Source of the DNA: Fomes fomentarius | Lineage: Eukaryota > Basidiomycota > Agaricomycetes > Polyporales > Polyporaceae | DNA: 64,000 bases | Reading direction: 5' to 3' | Assembly (NCBI GenBank): GCA_022606135.1 | Contig: JABYQN010000006.1 | Location: 868,001-932,000 of the forward strand | Shown here: positions 32,222 through 43,116 of the stretch, piece by piece | Position numbering within the stretch: position 1 is the first letter of the stretch | Layout: each line of letters begins with the position of its first letter | Notes under the pieces: generated by a model | What the model saw: the letters and a program-made list of their open reading frames with translations, nothing else | What the model was told of the DNA's origin: nothing | Databases searched by the model: none | Position numbers and translations under genes: made by a program

Positions 32222-33477
32222 ATGTCTACGCTCATGACCGCACAAAATCCTTTGCAATCGTTGGCGACTCCTCCACTATCCCAATGTCCCAGAGAAGCCT
32301 CCAAACACATCGACTCAACATTTACAACTTCTCACTGTGGGCGAGGGCGTTGTGCTGGGCAACCGCCAGACAGTAGTACTGCTCCGAAGCCAGCGACAAT
32401 ATCGGTGCCTCCCTACCCAGACAGGCATAATTTTTCACTGTGTTTTCGCGGGTATATCATCCGAGAGGACCAAGCCAACTTCGCCGCAGCAAAGGTAACA
32501 TCTTCATCCAATCCACTCCACTCTATATGTTCATCACGCTCATGCCTTTGGTGATACCCCGCAGGAATTGATGAAGAGACTCGTCAGGGGGACCATGGAT
32601 ATGGCCCTTAGCTGGAACAATCAGGATCCCGACCACATACAAGAGCTGTTTTCCAATGTGCGTTGACATTCCGGACTATGTTTAGGGGGTGTGTTGCGCT
32701 TTGATAATGACTCTGTAACCCATCAGATCCTCTCCGCATATCCTACATTCAAGAGATATGAAGAATTCTGGCCTGTCCGCTACTATTGTCGTCGGCAACA
32801 TGACCAGCATCGCAGCAATCAACGGTGGAAGACTCGGAGCGGGCAGAGCGATGGTAGAAACCGGGCGAAATCGTCGCCATACTGTGCTAGTAGCAATCGC
32901 ACTGTGAGGTCCCTTCTGCTTCGAGGCCCGTTTGCCAGAGCGATAGCTGACCTCTCGAACGTTAATGGTCTTTCAGACTCAGAGTACTATGCGGCAGCCC
33001 CAGCATCCCCGCCACGCCACAGCACCAGCAGGGTCCTCTTCAAATCGTATGCAGACACCGAACAGGTCACGTTCCTTATCCAAAGTACGTGATCCTATCC
33101 AATTCACCAGCTCCAAGCGTGTATTCATCGCTGACCGGCGCTCGCAGACCCAGCACTCGCCGAGGGACTCCCCCTACTATCCGTACCCAGGAGCGAGCCC
33201 TCAAGCTACATCTCGGACCTCGAGCCCAGCGACAGATGAGACGATCAACGAAGTTCGTCTATTCTTGCAGAATATCGACGCTTCATCATCGGATACACTA
33301 CTCGATCGCTTCGTCTCGGCGGGGCTCAACAGTATGACGCGGTTGACTGCTGCGGCTCGATGGGCTGAGGCTGAAAGATACAAGTTTCTGCGCTACGAAG
33401 CCTGCCTGGATCCCTTCGAATGCAAGGTGGTGTGCGATGGGCTTTGCCTCCTGCTCACTGGCAGCGACAAGGATTAG
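32222..33477 (+). CDS. Unrecognised three-copy family, copy C
   Basis: Five exons: 32222-32494, 32565-32657, 32727-32903, 32977-33084 and 33148-33477, 326 aa, all introns phase 0. Exon 1 has a longer Ser/Thr-rich N-terminus and ends VPPYPDRHNFSLCF and QANFAAAK; exon 2 is again 31 codons (ELMKRLVRGTMDMALSW); exon 3 opens ILSAYPTFKRYEEFWPVRYY and becomes basic and polar; exon 4 is Pro/Ser/Gln-rich; exon 5 ends with EVRLFLQNID, LLDRFVSAGLNS and DPFECKVVCDGL. The core Y-P-x-F-x-x-Y-x-x-x-W-P in exon 3 is shared by all three copies. The linkers between the conserved blocks differ greatly, which suggests fast divergence. Function unknown. Confidence 0.75.
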
Positions 33478-33737
33478 TTGTACTTGGACCAAACCGCAGG
33501 TCACTCAGTGGTGTATACTTCATAGTTCGATATGTCAATATGATGTATTGTGTTCTTCCTCGACTGAATGATGTGTATCGTACAGTGCCCCTTGACCATG
33601 ACGGATGACATCTACAGACTCCCCGCATGAACCCATATATTCATGCGGGGTAAAAATACATTCTCTCTTGTGCTCTATCCGTACTGGCCTTAACCGCCAC
33701 AACCGCTTTACCGGTAAAACCCACGTCTGATTCAACC

Positions 33738-35267
33738 TCAGTTCCTCAACTCCTCAGCAGGCATAGCCCAAGACCAGCCCGCCAAATCGCCAAACGACTT
33801 CACAACCCTCTCCTCCAGCGCCGCCCTACGCTCCGCCTCCTTCCCCTCCTTGATCTCGCGCCAGGCCCTCACACTCTCATGCACCTCCGTCGGGTTGCTC
33901 AACCCCACGACGACCGGCAAGTCCAGTTCTTGCCCCTTCTTGAACCCATACCCGACCGCGAGGTGCGGCAGGCCGCTCGCCCAGCCCTCGTCGATACACA
34001 GCTGGTTCGCGCGCCGCGCAGCCTCCTTCAGCTCCGGGGTCGACGGGTGCCAGTCGGGCGGGTTTGGCGTGAGGAGGCCCATGCAGAGCGGCGAGGCGGT
34101 CAGGAGCTGTCCGATCTTGGCGCGCTCGCGGAGGGCGGCGGCGTACGGGATGTATGCGCTGTTCTGCAGGGACAGATGGCAGTACGACATCAGGACGTCG
34201 AGCGGCTTGTACGGCGGATTGTGCAGGACGAGGAGCGCGAGGCGCAACAGCGTCTGCAGCGGGTAGCCTGTGCATGATAAGGGAGGAGTTATCCCTGATC
34301 AGACGCACGATCTCCCGAGACATGTCTGGGGACATGTGAGCACACTAGATACTGACCGCTAATGCCTATATGCTTGACCTTGCCCTCCTCCTGCAGCTTG
34401 CGCAGTTCCGCGACGGCATCGAGGATATTCTGGTCGCCCTCGCCCCACACCTTGCCCTCCTGGCCAGGAGCAAGACCGTATTCGGCGCTGATCGCAGGAT
34501 CCGAGAGCGCAGCTTCTGGCTTTCCCGCCACGATCGGGCCCACAGGCGTGCAAACAAATTCGACGTCGTGGAGGTACACAGTGTCGAGATAGGTGGTATG
34601 CATGCGGTCAAGGCTGCGCTCGATGCTCTTGCGGATCGTCTCTGGCGAGTAGTCGAACTCGGACGCGTGCGCGCCGTATCGCCCAACCTTGGTGATCTAC
34701 TTGTATGCACGCGTGCCGGACGGCACATGAGAAGGACAGGTGGGAGGACAGATGGAGATGGGTGCACACCAGATTGACCTGTGAGCCAATCTGGTGGACA
34801 TGAGCGTGTGGATGGGATGACGTACTAGCTTGTATGAAGATCGGGAAAAGATGGGCTCGAGGACCTTGAGGGCGGTGCCCAGGATGATCTCAGATGGCCC
34901 ATAGTACGGCGAGGTGTCGAAGGCGCGTATGCCATACCTGCAACGCACGATGAGAAGGACGTTGCGTATGGAAGTAGATCTCTGAGATTACCTGAGGGCT
35001 AATCGCACGGTACGGACCGGGGTGTCACCCGCGATTGTAGCATCAGAGTTGTAGTAGCTGGAGAATGTCGCAGCTCCCAGCACAATCTCTGGCAACGCCA
35101 AAGGGCCTATCTCTTGCTAGATAGACGTCAGTGATCTTGTGTGGGGATAGTGCGAGGCTACACACCAATTGCACACCCTCCACAGGGCGATCTTCATCGC
35201 CGTCTGGGATGTCTTCGAGTAAAGGCAAGGCAAGAACTGGCTGCACGGATCCAAGGGGTACTACCAT
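33738..35267 (-). CDS. ara2: Ara2-like aldo/keto reductase (erythroascorbate pathway)
   Basis: Five exons: 35267-35166, 35116-34992, 34937-34826, 34696-34357 and 34267-33738, 402 aa. The AKR barrel shows IRAFDTSPYYGPSE (Asp and Tyr of the catalytic tetrad), LITKVGRYG (Lys), YLDTVYLHDVEFV (His), GKVKHIGISGYPL and a C-terminal VVVGLSNPTEV. The Y-L-H-D-V-E-F and G-I-S-G-Y-P-L patterns match L-galactose/D-arabinose dehydrogenases; in fungi the NAD-linked enzyme Ara2 oxidises D-arabinose to the lactone used for D-erythroascorbic acid, an antioxidant. Cytosolic, no targeting signal. The exact sugar preference cannot be read from sequence. Confidence 0.88.
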
Positions 35268-35569
35268 CGCGTCTATCTGGCAAGCTCTATGGGCAGAACA
35301 AGGAAGTCAAGCGTAACTGATTGGCACTACTCATCACGTTCTTATACCGCCGGGGAAGCAGTACGCAATCATGCTCATCCGTATCACGCGGCACAATTCC
35401 CACAAGCCATAGCTCAGATGATCAGAGCGGTGTCCTGCGTTGTACAATGACTCAGAGCGCGGAATACTAATAGAATTGGAGGTATGGCAACGGTACACGA
35501 TTGTGGTAGGGAATCTTCCTCCACACACATGCTCTTGACACCGAAGCTAACATAGACCAGACGGGCGCC
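35268..35569. other. Gap between ara2 and the NDUFA4-like gene
   Basis: Promoter of ara2 and 3' end of the neighbouring minus-strand gene. No feature seen. Confidence 0.5.
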
Positions 35570-36064
35570 TTATAACTTCCTCCGCTCCCAGCTGCAACAC
35601 GTTCGTCATCTCAGAAGCATACGAGGACGGCACGCAACGAGTCGACATACCTCTTGTCGAACTGCTGGTTGACGGTGAGAAGCTTCGTGTTTTCGTCAGG
35701 CTTGACGTCGTTCCAGGGCGTTGGGTTATCCTTCGTCCAGACGACTGCAGAGTGCAAGGGCGGAGTTGAAAACACCGTTCTCGAAGTGAGATGCAGAAGG
35801 AAGGGATGGGCAACGCACCAGTAGGACCACGCGCAAGGCGCGTAAGATACCAGCTACCACCCGCCACGACGAGGCCGACGACAGCGTAGCTGATCCACGA
35901 TGAGTTGCCAGCTCTTCACAAGCACAAGTAGGTGAAAAAAAACACATGTCGACTCACATAGGAATTGCCTGTCCAGCGCGTACCACCAACGTGTTATGAG
36001 CATTAACGGCAGACGAAGACGAATAGAACACAACACGAACCTCGACGGCAAACCAGTTCTTCAT
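35570..36064 (-). CDS. NDUFA4/MLRQ-like mitochondrial subunit
   Basis: Five tiny exons: 36064-36041, 35968-35958 (11 nt), 35913-35819, 35744-35651 and 35591-35570, giving 81 aa. The protein starts MKNWFAVEAIPI, then a single membrane helix (WISYAVVGLVVAGGSWYL) preceded by a short lumen-type segment and followed by TRLARGP, WTKDNPTPWNDV and a charged C-terminus. This is the pattern of the fungal NDUFA4/MLRQ family, inner-membrane proteins first placed in complex I and now counted with cytochrome c oxidase. An upstream in-frame Met (36091) would add nine residues. All five exons are needed to build the helix; no long frame covers it. Confidence 0.8.
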
Positions 36065-36843
36065 GAAACCGCTCCGTCGGAATTGCGACATTATTGCTGA
36101 ACAAGAGCGAAGAGGAGAGAAGCGAGTGCGCAGCGAGAGAGACAGGCGAATGTCAGGACTTTGGGTGAAGCAGGCGGAGAGCGGCGCCTGCCATGTCGAC
36201 ATCTTCCGACTGTGTCTCGTCTTTCCCACGGGTGTGCCGACGCGCCTGGATGACGTCTCGCCTAGTCTGGTCGTTCTTGTGCCCTTCTCGTCCGCCTGCC
36301 CGTTCCACTGGTTGCCTTGTACGTGCGATAATAGGCCACCACGCCCCGAGCCGCTGGTTCACATTCACTCTGTGGTTCAAACGGTCTCACCCGCCAGGGG
36401 TTCACTGAACTTCTGCCCGTAGTCATCCGTTGCGGACCTTAAACCTCAAAGTTAACGTCGCGCAGACCAACGGCATCGCGCCCAGAACTGGCTCACAGTC
36501 TACCTCGAGCGTATCGAGCCGTTCGAATGTAAGCATTGCCCAAGCAATACAACGTCATCGATCTCAGGAGGCGGGGTTCCGGGTTCACAACCTTGAAATT
36601 TTCCACCTCCCATTCAAACTCATTGGAACCCTCGAACGCGACTATGGGTCGTCCAGCGTATGTCGAACAATGGATCACGGCATGGGCGTCGGACGGTAGG
36701 CACAAACAAGCAAGTTCGAGGATATGGTATTGCTACATGTATGGGAATCGCAGCGCACTCAAAAAGTAAACATAACAGCGAAGGATGTCAGTTAGTCGGC
36801 CAATATACCTGCCGGCCATATAGGCAGCCATCTGCGAGCCATG
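36065..36843. other. Intergenic region of 0.8 kb
   Basis: This lies between the NDUFA4-like promoter and the 3' end of nup120. Short frames on both strands have no motif. A weak tRNA B-box-like stretch near 36580 has no matching A box. Nothing else seen. Confidence 0.5.
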
Positions 36844-39800
36844 CTACGTGGAAGCCTGGCTGAATTTTTGTACCCTCTTCATGCGGTTCCCCATCTCCGT
36901 CCGTAGCTCCCCCAAGAGGGTCCGTCCACGCGGAGATAGATCCGTCTGCGAGTCGGCAGCAACAAGTACCTGATCGATGAGCGTATAGGGCAGCCACGTA
37001 GCCCCCGCCGTCTTGGACAGCTCGTCCGTCAGTCGCGCATCGCTCTGCAGAAGGAGCCGAAGCCGAATGAGCCGGTCACCGAGTCAGACAGAGTTCCAAA
37101 GAAGACGAGTGCTAAACCCCGTCCGCAGTTACGGCGTGGGCGTACTCACCCTGCGCATCATGGACAAAGTATGATCTAGAGCATGCTCCAACACCTCGTA
37201 CCGCAGGTACGTACGGATGAGGTATTCCGGGTGGTGCTCCTATGTCCGAGTTAAAACGTTCGTGTCAGTCAGTCTAGCATGCATGCCTCTCGAGCCATTG
37301 CCCTGTCGTCTGTCTGGGTATCAACTCACCTCTAGTGTATGCATCAGCCACGGTGGTGGAGGCAATGTTCTGTCGAAGTTCATGATCGTCTCCAGCGCAA
37401 CTTTCGTGTACTGGTTATCCGTCTGGGGTCCATCATGTCGCTCCAGGGATTGCCGGAGGTATCGCCAACCCTTCTCGGCCGGCGAGCCGGGCCACGACGA
37501 GATTTTGTCCGTGAGCAGCCAGTCAGACGTGTCCTCCCTCCTGCACAGTCAAAACGTGAGTGCGTTTGCCCAGACCACATGACCAACCGCGGCCGATAGG
37601 GCCCGCGAGCAGAGGGGCATGCGTACATTACGGAGTCTGGATTTCTCGACAGCCTGAGACACCGACCGGTAAGGTGTCCAAAGAGATCGCTCATGTCGAC
37701 ATCGAGGCTTCGTGCTGTCGCCATTGCGGTGTTGAACCGGTTCGCTTGTGCCAGCCTCAGCACGATCGATGAAGGAGGCAAACCGAAGTCTGAATACGAC
37801 ACATACATGATCGTTATGAGCACGAGTAACATGAAACGGTCGTAGACGGGCCCAAAACGGCGAGACTCACCACCAGACGACAACAGCGTGGGGTCGCTCC
37901 GGACGAGCTTGACGCGTGCAGACAGGAGCGCATACTCGTATTGCATGTCCTTCAGTTCCACCACTTCAGTATCCTTACTACCGGGAGTGTATCTGCTCTC
38001 CGGAATATGTTTAGCCAGTCTGCGGCGTTTGCGGGGCTTTGAAGTATATGGTTGAATACAACTTCCATTCCGGACGAGAAAGGCCGCTCACCTCGTGTTC
38101 GGTCTCGGTGATGGGAAGCGTGATCCACTGGCTCTTCGGGTCGACTAGTGCGAGGGAGTTCATCGCGACGACATACGCCTCCAGCTGTAGCTCGGCGAGC
38201 TCTGCGAAGGCGGTGGCGTCTCTCATAGCTGCCTCGAGCTTCCTCGCCCGCTGGTATATCGTCAGCGCAGCTATGCCTCCGTTAACCCCGCTCGAATCTC
38301 CGCCATAACATAGAGTCGACTCACCGCTCCGATAATCTCCACGGGAGACATACCACGTGTAAAGGATTCTCGAGTAGAACGGCCGGATGCGGGGGTCCGC
38401 GTTCCGGGCCTTGAACGCGAGCGCACCCTCGACCTCATCGGCTAGGCCGGCAAAGTTGAGAGCCATCAGCCTGTCGCAGGCGTTCTCCTCGCACATCCGG
38501 TAGACCAACGGACCCACGCAATCCCTCTTCCTAAATAACCCAGTGAGTTCTTGAAGCGAACAGAACGAAACTCTGTCAAGCGAATAGACATACAATCGTT
38601 CATAGGGGGCGGATATGAGTGCCGTGTAAGCGTCCTCGTATTGACCGAGATCCGTGAGCCCCTTTATCACGTTGTGCCACAATGTTGTGGTATCGAGGGC
38701 AGGCGCCGCGGCGACGGAAAGGGCAAGCTGCGTGAAGGACACGTCGTGATAGGTGCTCAACGCAGCCTTGAACAGATCGGAGACATGTAAGTAAAAGTCG
38801 AATTGCGTGGCAAAGAGGCGTTCACTCGGGAGGACGGCTGCAAACGCTTCCTGATCGTCGATCGACAATGCAGAATGGGGGCCTGGCAAAACAACAGCAT
38901 CATCAGATCTCTCAACCCGGAGGGCACATTGGGAGAAAGTACTGTCTGGGCTCACCGAAGCTGCCTGCTAAGATCTCCATCGCGGAGGCGGCGTCGTCGT
39001 ATCGACCTTCGTCTAACCACAAACGGCCTAACACATACGTTACCCCAGGCGTTCGGGGGAGCCATGCCAAAACCTCCCTCGCGACTTCACGATAGCCCAG
39101 TAACCGTAGACGCTCGCAGAAGAGTGCCTCCTGACGGGTCGCGTGAGCGGGCGACAAGGATTGGAGAAGGCCAGTAGCATCGAGGAAACGATGAGCAGAG
39201 ACGGGCAGTCCCGAGGAATGGCCATAGAGGTTCGCTAGTCGATGCACCAATGAATATGTCGGTTGGAATCTGGCGCCGCGGCTGGCAGAAACGTGCATGT
39301 TGCGCAATTTCGAGACTACATCGTCGTCCGCGCCCAACGCGGCCTGGGCAGTCGGAGTCGCGTTGTCTCCAGCGGGCTGCCGCGCAACATATCGAAGCAT
39401 AGCGATTCCGCGAAAGACCACAAAGATCTCGGCTAGCAACCCTGGGTCCCACTGAGGAAGCTCGTTGGCGACGAAAAAGAGGACGGTCACGAGTGCAAGC
39501 GAGATGTCGTAACGGGCGTGAACTGTGGTAGTGACGTACGAAGCAGTGAGGGCCTTAGACCATTCAGGGCTGATGGGTCGAGAGAGGAGGTCCGTGTCTT
39601 CTTCCTCTCTCTTCACCTCTTTGTCGAACCCCCCAACGATGTCGAGAACGTAACGAGCCCTTTCTGGAATCTTCCCGAGATGCTGCAGGCGACCCGCAAT
39701 CCAGCTCTCCAAGCTTTCGTCAACTTCCTCGTGGAAGGCCGCTGTTCGGACTTGGTCCTGGATAATATCGGCATACGTGAACGCGATCTCCTGGTGAACG

Positions 39801-41883
39801 ACGTCGTTGATTCTGTTTTCCAAAGATTGCATGAGACGCGGGCCGAGCCTGTCGCGCATCGCCCAGAGCACCTCGACGAATGAGAATTGCTCCTCGACCG
39901 GCTCGGAAGCAGAGAGCTGCCTCAGGAGGCGCAAAGAGATGTCTTCACCAGCTAGAGAGGCGAGCCGCTCACGCTCGACCACAAGGACGCCGCGTTCGGG
40001 GGCACCACGGCCAATAGCCAAGGGCCAGCGGCCGTTACGCTCGATCTCTCGACAGCGTGCGATGAAGCCCTCCCAGTCGCGTTTTAGCGCATTCCAGTAG
40101 TTCTCATCAAGCGGCGCTCCAGTCTTGGGGTCCTTGGTGCGGTGCACGGTGCAGCCCACTACGGACGCAATCTGTTCGCCAATTGTGGAGTATGACACGA
40201 GCAACTGTGGCGGATATGGAGGAGGGAGGGACCGACATGCGTCGGTGTACTGATTGATAGCAGACTGCAGCGTGAGGGGAGAGAAGGTGCCAGGTCGCAT
40301 AATGGCCTCAAAGAATTTGTCGGCAGTGGAGCCGGGCAATAGAAGCAACTCGTCGAGATAAGCAGGAGTCAATTCTGCCTCTCGAGCATAAGTCGCAGTG
40401 CTCCAGCCGCCATACGTCCCTTCATTGTCCCAAGGCAGTAGCTTGACTTCCACCATGGACTGACCTTGCTTGTCCCAGAGCGTATAGAGTGTGTCGTCAA
40501 AAATAGTGAAGTCCTGCAAACGGCAGTGTACACTCGTCTGGGATGCCTCGAAGACGGCAATTGATCGCAGCACATCACCGTCAACCACAAAGAGAGTGAA
40601 GAAGCCGCCAGAACTGAGTGAACCCTCAGTCGGAATAAAGACGAGCACGTGCGCATCGTCAGTATGAGATGGAGTAAAGACACAAAGCAAGTTCTGTGGC
40701 TCTGGTTCGAGGAGCACGGATGGTTTGACGGGCGAGGGGGAAGCACGGGAAGCAGGAACATTGCGCCACGGAGCCGTAGAAGGGAGCACATACTCCGCAA
40801 CGCACCCGCCTCTGGCAGTCCACATGCGAAGATGCCGGTCTCGAGATAGGGTCCAGACACTTCCGATATCCGTCGGCTGTGGATGACTGGCCATCGAAAT
40901 GATATCTGAGCCGCCAGAAGGTGCAGTGTGAAGGAGTGAGGTGATCGAGTGTAGAAATGACCTAGCATCGGCTTTTGATTCTCGCCAGACATCTGATCGC
41001 AGCATAAAAACTCTTGAGGCATAAAGCTTAGATGACGAAGCCGTATTTGCTTACCTTCCGTTGTGTCACCACCGAGAGCTTCTGCCTCTAGCCGTAGGAG
41101 GGCGCCGTTGGGCTGAGAAATGACAACACAATGTGTCCCTTGTACTTGGACGAGACCTTCTCCATAGCCCGACTGAATGGCATACTCGCGATACCACCTT
41201 CGGTTCGCATTGGGGTGCCAGAGTGGCGCGTTTTCGCGAATCGGGATGACAATTCGCCACAGGGAGTAATGCTTAGTGGCGAGGAGAACATGAAGTTCTT
41301 CGGATTCCCATAGCATTATTGAGGGGGAGGGCAAGATCGCTGCGGGGAAGTCGAAGCGTAATGGGGGGATATCGGAGGAGAGGGAGAGCAGCTCAAGCAT
41401 GAGACCATCATGAGAGACGCGTAGTAGGATCGTGCCTGTGAGTGATGAGTAAAAGAGGGATGAGTAAGACGCGTGTTCGAGGGGGTGCTGCGAGGGCTCA
41501 TTGCGCGGTGGAAGCTGGGGAAGGTCCTTCTGGGTTGAGAATACAGGAATTGGAGGCGTGGAGGGGAAGAGTGCGGAGAGATGGGACGCGACAAGTAGAC
41601 TGGGCTCCATGGGGAAATTGGAGTGCGCGCGGGGCTGAGGTACGCGAGCAGGAGGCAGGAGTCCAGACCGACACCCGGGCGAGAGGAGAGTGTGCGAGAT
41701 GAAGAGTAAGTCAGAGCCTGAACGGAGACCGGTGCGGCTGCAACCCCGCAAATCCACTACAACAGGCGTGACACCGCGTATGTCACACACAGTCACGTCA
41801 CGCGGGACCCGGGCTGGAAATGCGGACTCCGCGCCAGGTGTGCGTCTCACCTGAAGGTCGACGACCGTCACTGGCAATTCCAA
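36844..41883 (-). CDS. nup120: Nucleoporin Nup120/Nup160
   Basis: Ten exons: 41883-41055, 41010-38956, 38882-38594, 38530-38325, 38276-38092, 38036-37871, 37789-37627, 37540-37330, 37239-37150 and 37044-36844, about 1464 aa, closer in length to human Nup160 than to yeast Nup120. The N-terminal half reads as the seven-bladed propeller (VWTLSRDRHLRMWTARGGCV, LLCVFTPSH, FDDTLYTLWDKQG), followed by the helical stack (NYWNALKRDWEGFIARCREI; LVYRMCEENACDRLMALNF; ALAFKARNADPR; FYSRILYTWYVSRGDYR). It is a scaffold subunit of the Y (Nup84/Nup107) complex of the nuclear pore. The 63-nt intron 38593-38531 is a multiple of three without a stop, so retention would add 21 residues; the conserved join ERL-KRDCVGPLVYRM favours removal. 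The first intron is only 44 nt. Confidence 0.92.
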
Positions 41884-42279
41884 GTATGAGTATGCTACCC
41901 GTCACACCCCGGATCTCTTACCCTTCTAATACATCAATAGTCGGGATCTGACCCTTTAGTCTTATTGCGATCGTACATCTTGCACCGTCGGATATACGAC
42001 CACGCGTCCAGGGCATGGGCTAATTCCCTACTCGCCCTCTGGCCATGGCCCTTCCTTCGCCAGGCAGAAAAATGAAACGTGAGCTCCTGAGCAGTCCCCG
42101 CCGATCGACGATTCGTTCGCGTATATAAGTTGTAGCTCGTCCGCTCTCAAGGACAGTGCTAAGCTACACAACTCTCGGCAGTGTCTTCCCCCTGCGTAGA
42201 CAATTTCTTTCTTTCCTTCCTTTCCCTGTACAATATAGCCATTTTCCTTCGCTCTTCGCATCTCGCTGACCCCTGCGCC
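41884..42279 (+). promoter_or_regulatory. Shared upstream region with TATA box
   Basis: The gap between nup120 (minus) and the gene at 42280 (plus) has a clear TATATAAG at 42122-42129, about 150 bases before the plus-strand start, followed by a long pyrimidine tract (about 42203-42230). This fits a strong TATA promoter for the plus-strand gene. No site for nup120 was recognised. Confidence 0.6.
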
Positions 42280-42900
42280 ATGGATCCTGGAATGACCACC
42301 TTCGACGCCATCGTCTTTCCCGCAGACGACCGCCCGCCCCACGTAGTCCCGCTCATGACGAGCGTCCTCCCCGCCGTTCCTGCCGGGCAACCAGAGCCAT
42401 ACCGCTGTGCCCGTCTTCCTCACCCAGAGGTGTACATGGACTACATTGCCGACCAGATAGGCTCGTGGCGCTACCATGTGCGTTCATCTCCCCCATATTA
42501 ATTGCCGGACTAGCTGCTAATTCGCCGATTGACCGTAAACCACTCGCCCTATACAGCTCGTAGAAGCTCTCGACGGCATGATCAAGAAGTTCCCAACTCC
42601 TTACATCGTATTCTATCCGGTCTTCTCACGGGATGGCATGCCGTTCCCCGTGAACAAGTGTATCCGCGAGATCCAAAACCAGATGTACGACGAGACACGG
42701 GCCTGGCGAGGCAACCTCGTCGTGGCCAAGTACCGCGACGCGGACTATTCCGCCATGATCGACGCCTCTATGGCAGACTTCCCCATCATCAAGAATTATC
42801 TCTCTACACACCCCGCGCCGTCGTACAGGTACGTCCGTGGTCCGCACGTCATTACGATCGTCTCATTCAATCTCACTCACTTTCTTTGCCTAGATGTTGA
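42280..42900 (+). CDS. Small protein of unknown function
   Basis: Three exons, 42280-42477, 42557-42828 and 42894-42900, 158 aa. The last exon is seven bases: it completes an Arg codon and adds Cys and the stop. Recognisable stretches are TFDAIVFPADDRPPHVVPLM, PHPEVYMDYIADQ, FPTPYIVFYPVFSRDGMPFP and MADFPIIKNYLSTH. No signal peptide, membrane segment or catalytic motif. I have the impression of a basidiomycete-restricted family but cannot name it. If the last intron is not removed the frame still ends soon after, so the coding change is small. The TATA box and pyrimidine tract upstream suggest strong or inducible expression. Confidence 0.7.
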
Positions 42901-43116
42901 TCCTATTGGGCGTCACGGTCTCCTAGGTGCTCCTTGGCAACACTCCTTGAACGGACAGCATTTTTTGGTCTGCCGGCTCGAATACTTATGTAAACGCTCC
43001 CTTTGACCGACCCCGCCACTGGCGTATACATAGTACATGCGTCCATAATAATATTATCACGTTGTATAGATCAGATAACGCGCTGAGGCAGAGCTGAGAC
43101 TCGCTTGGACCGTGCA

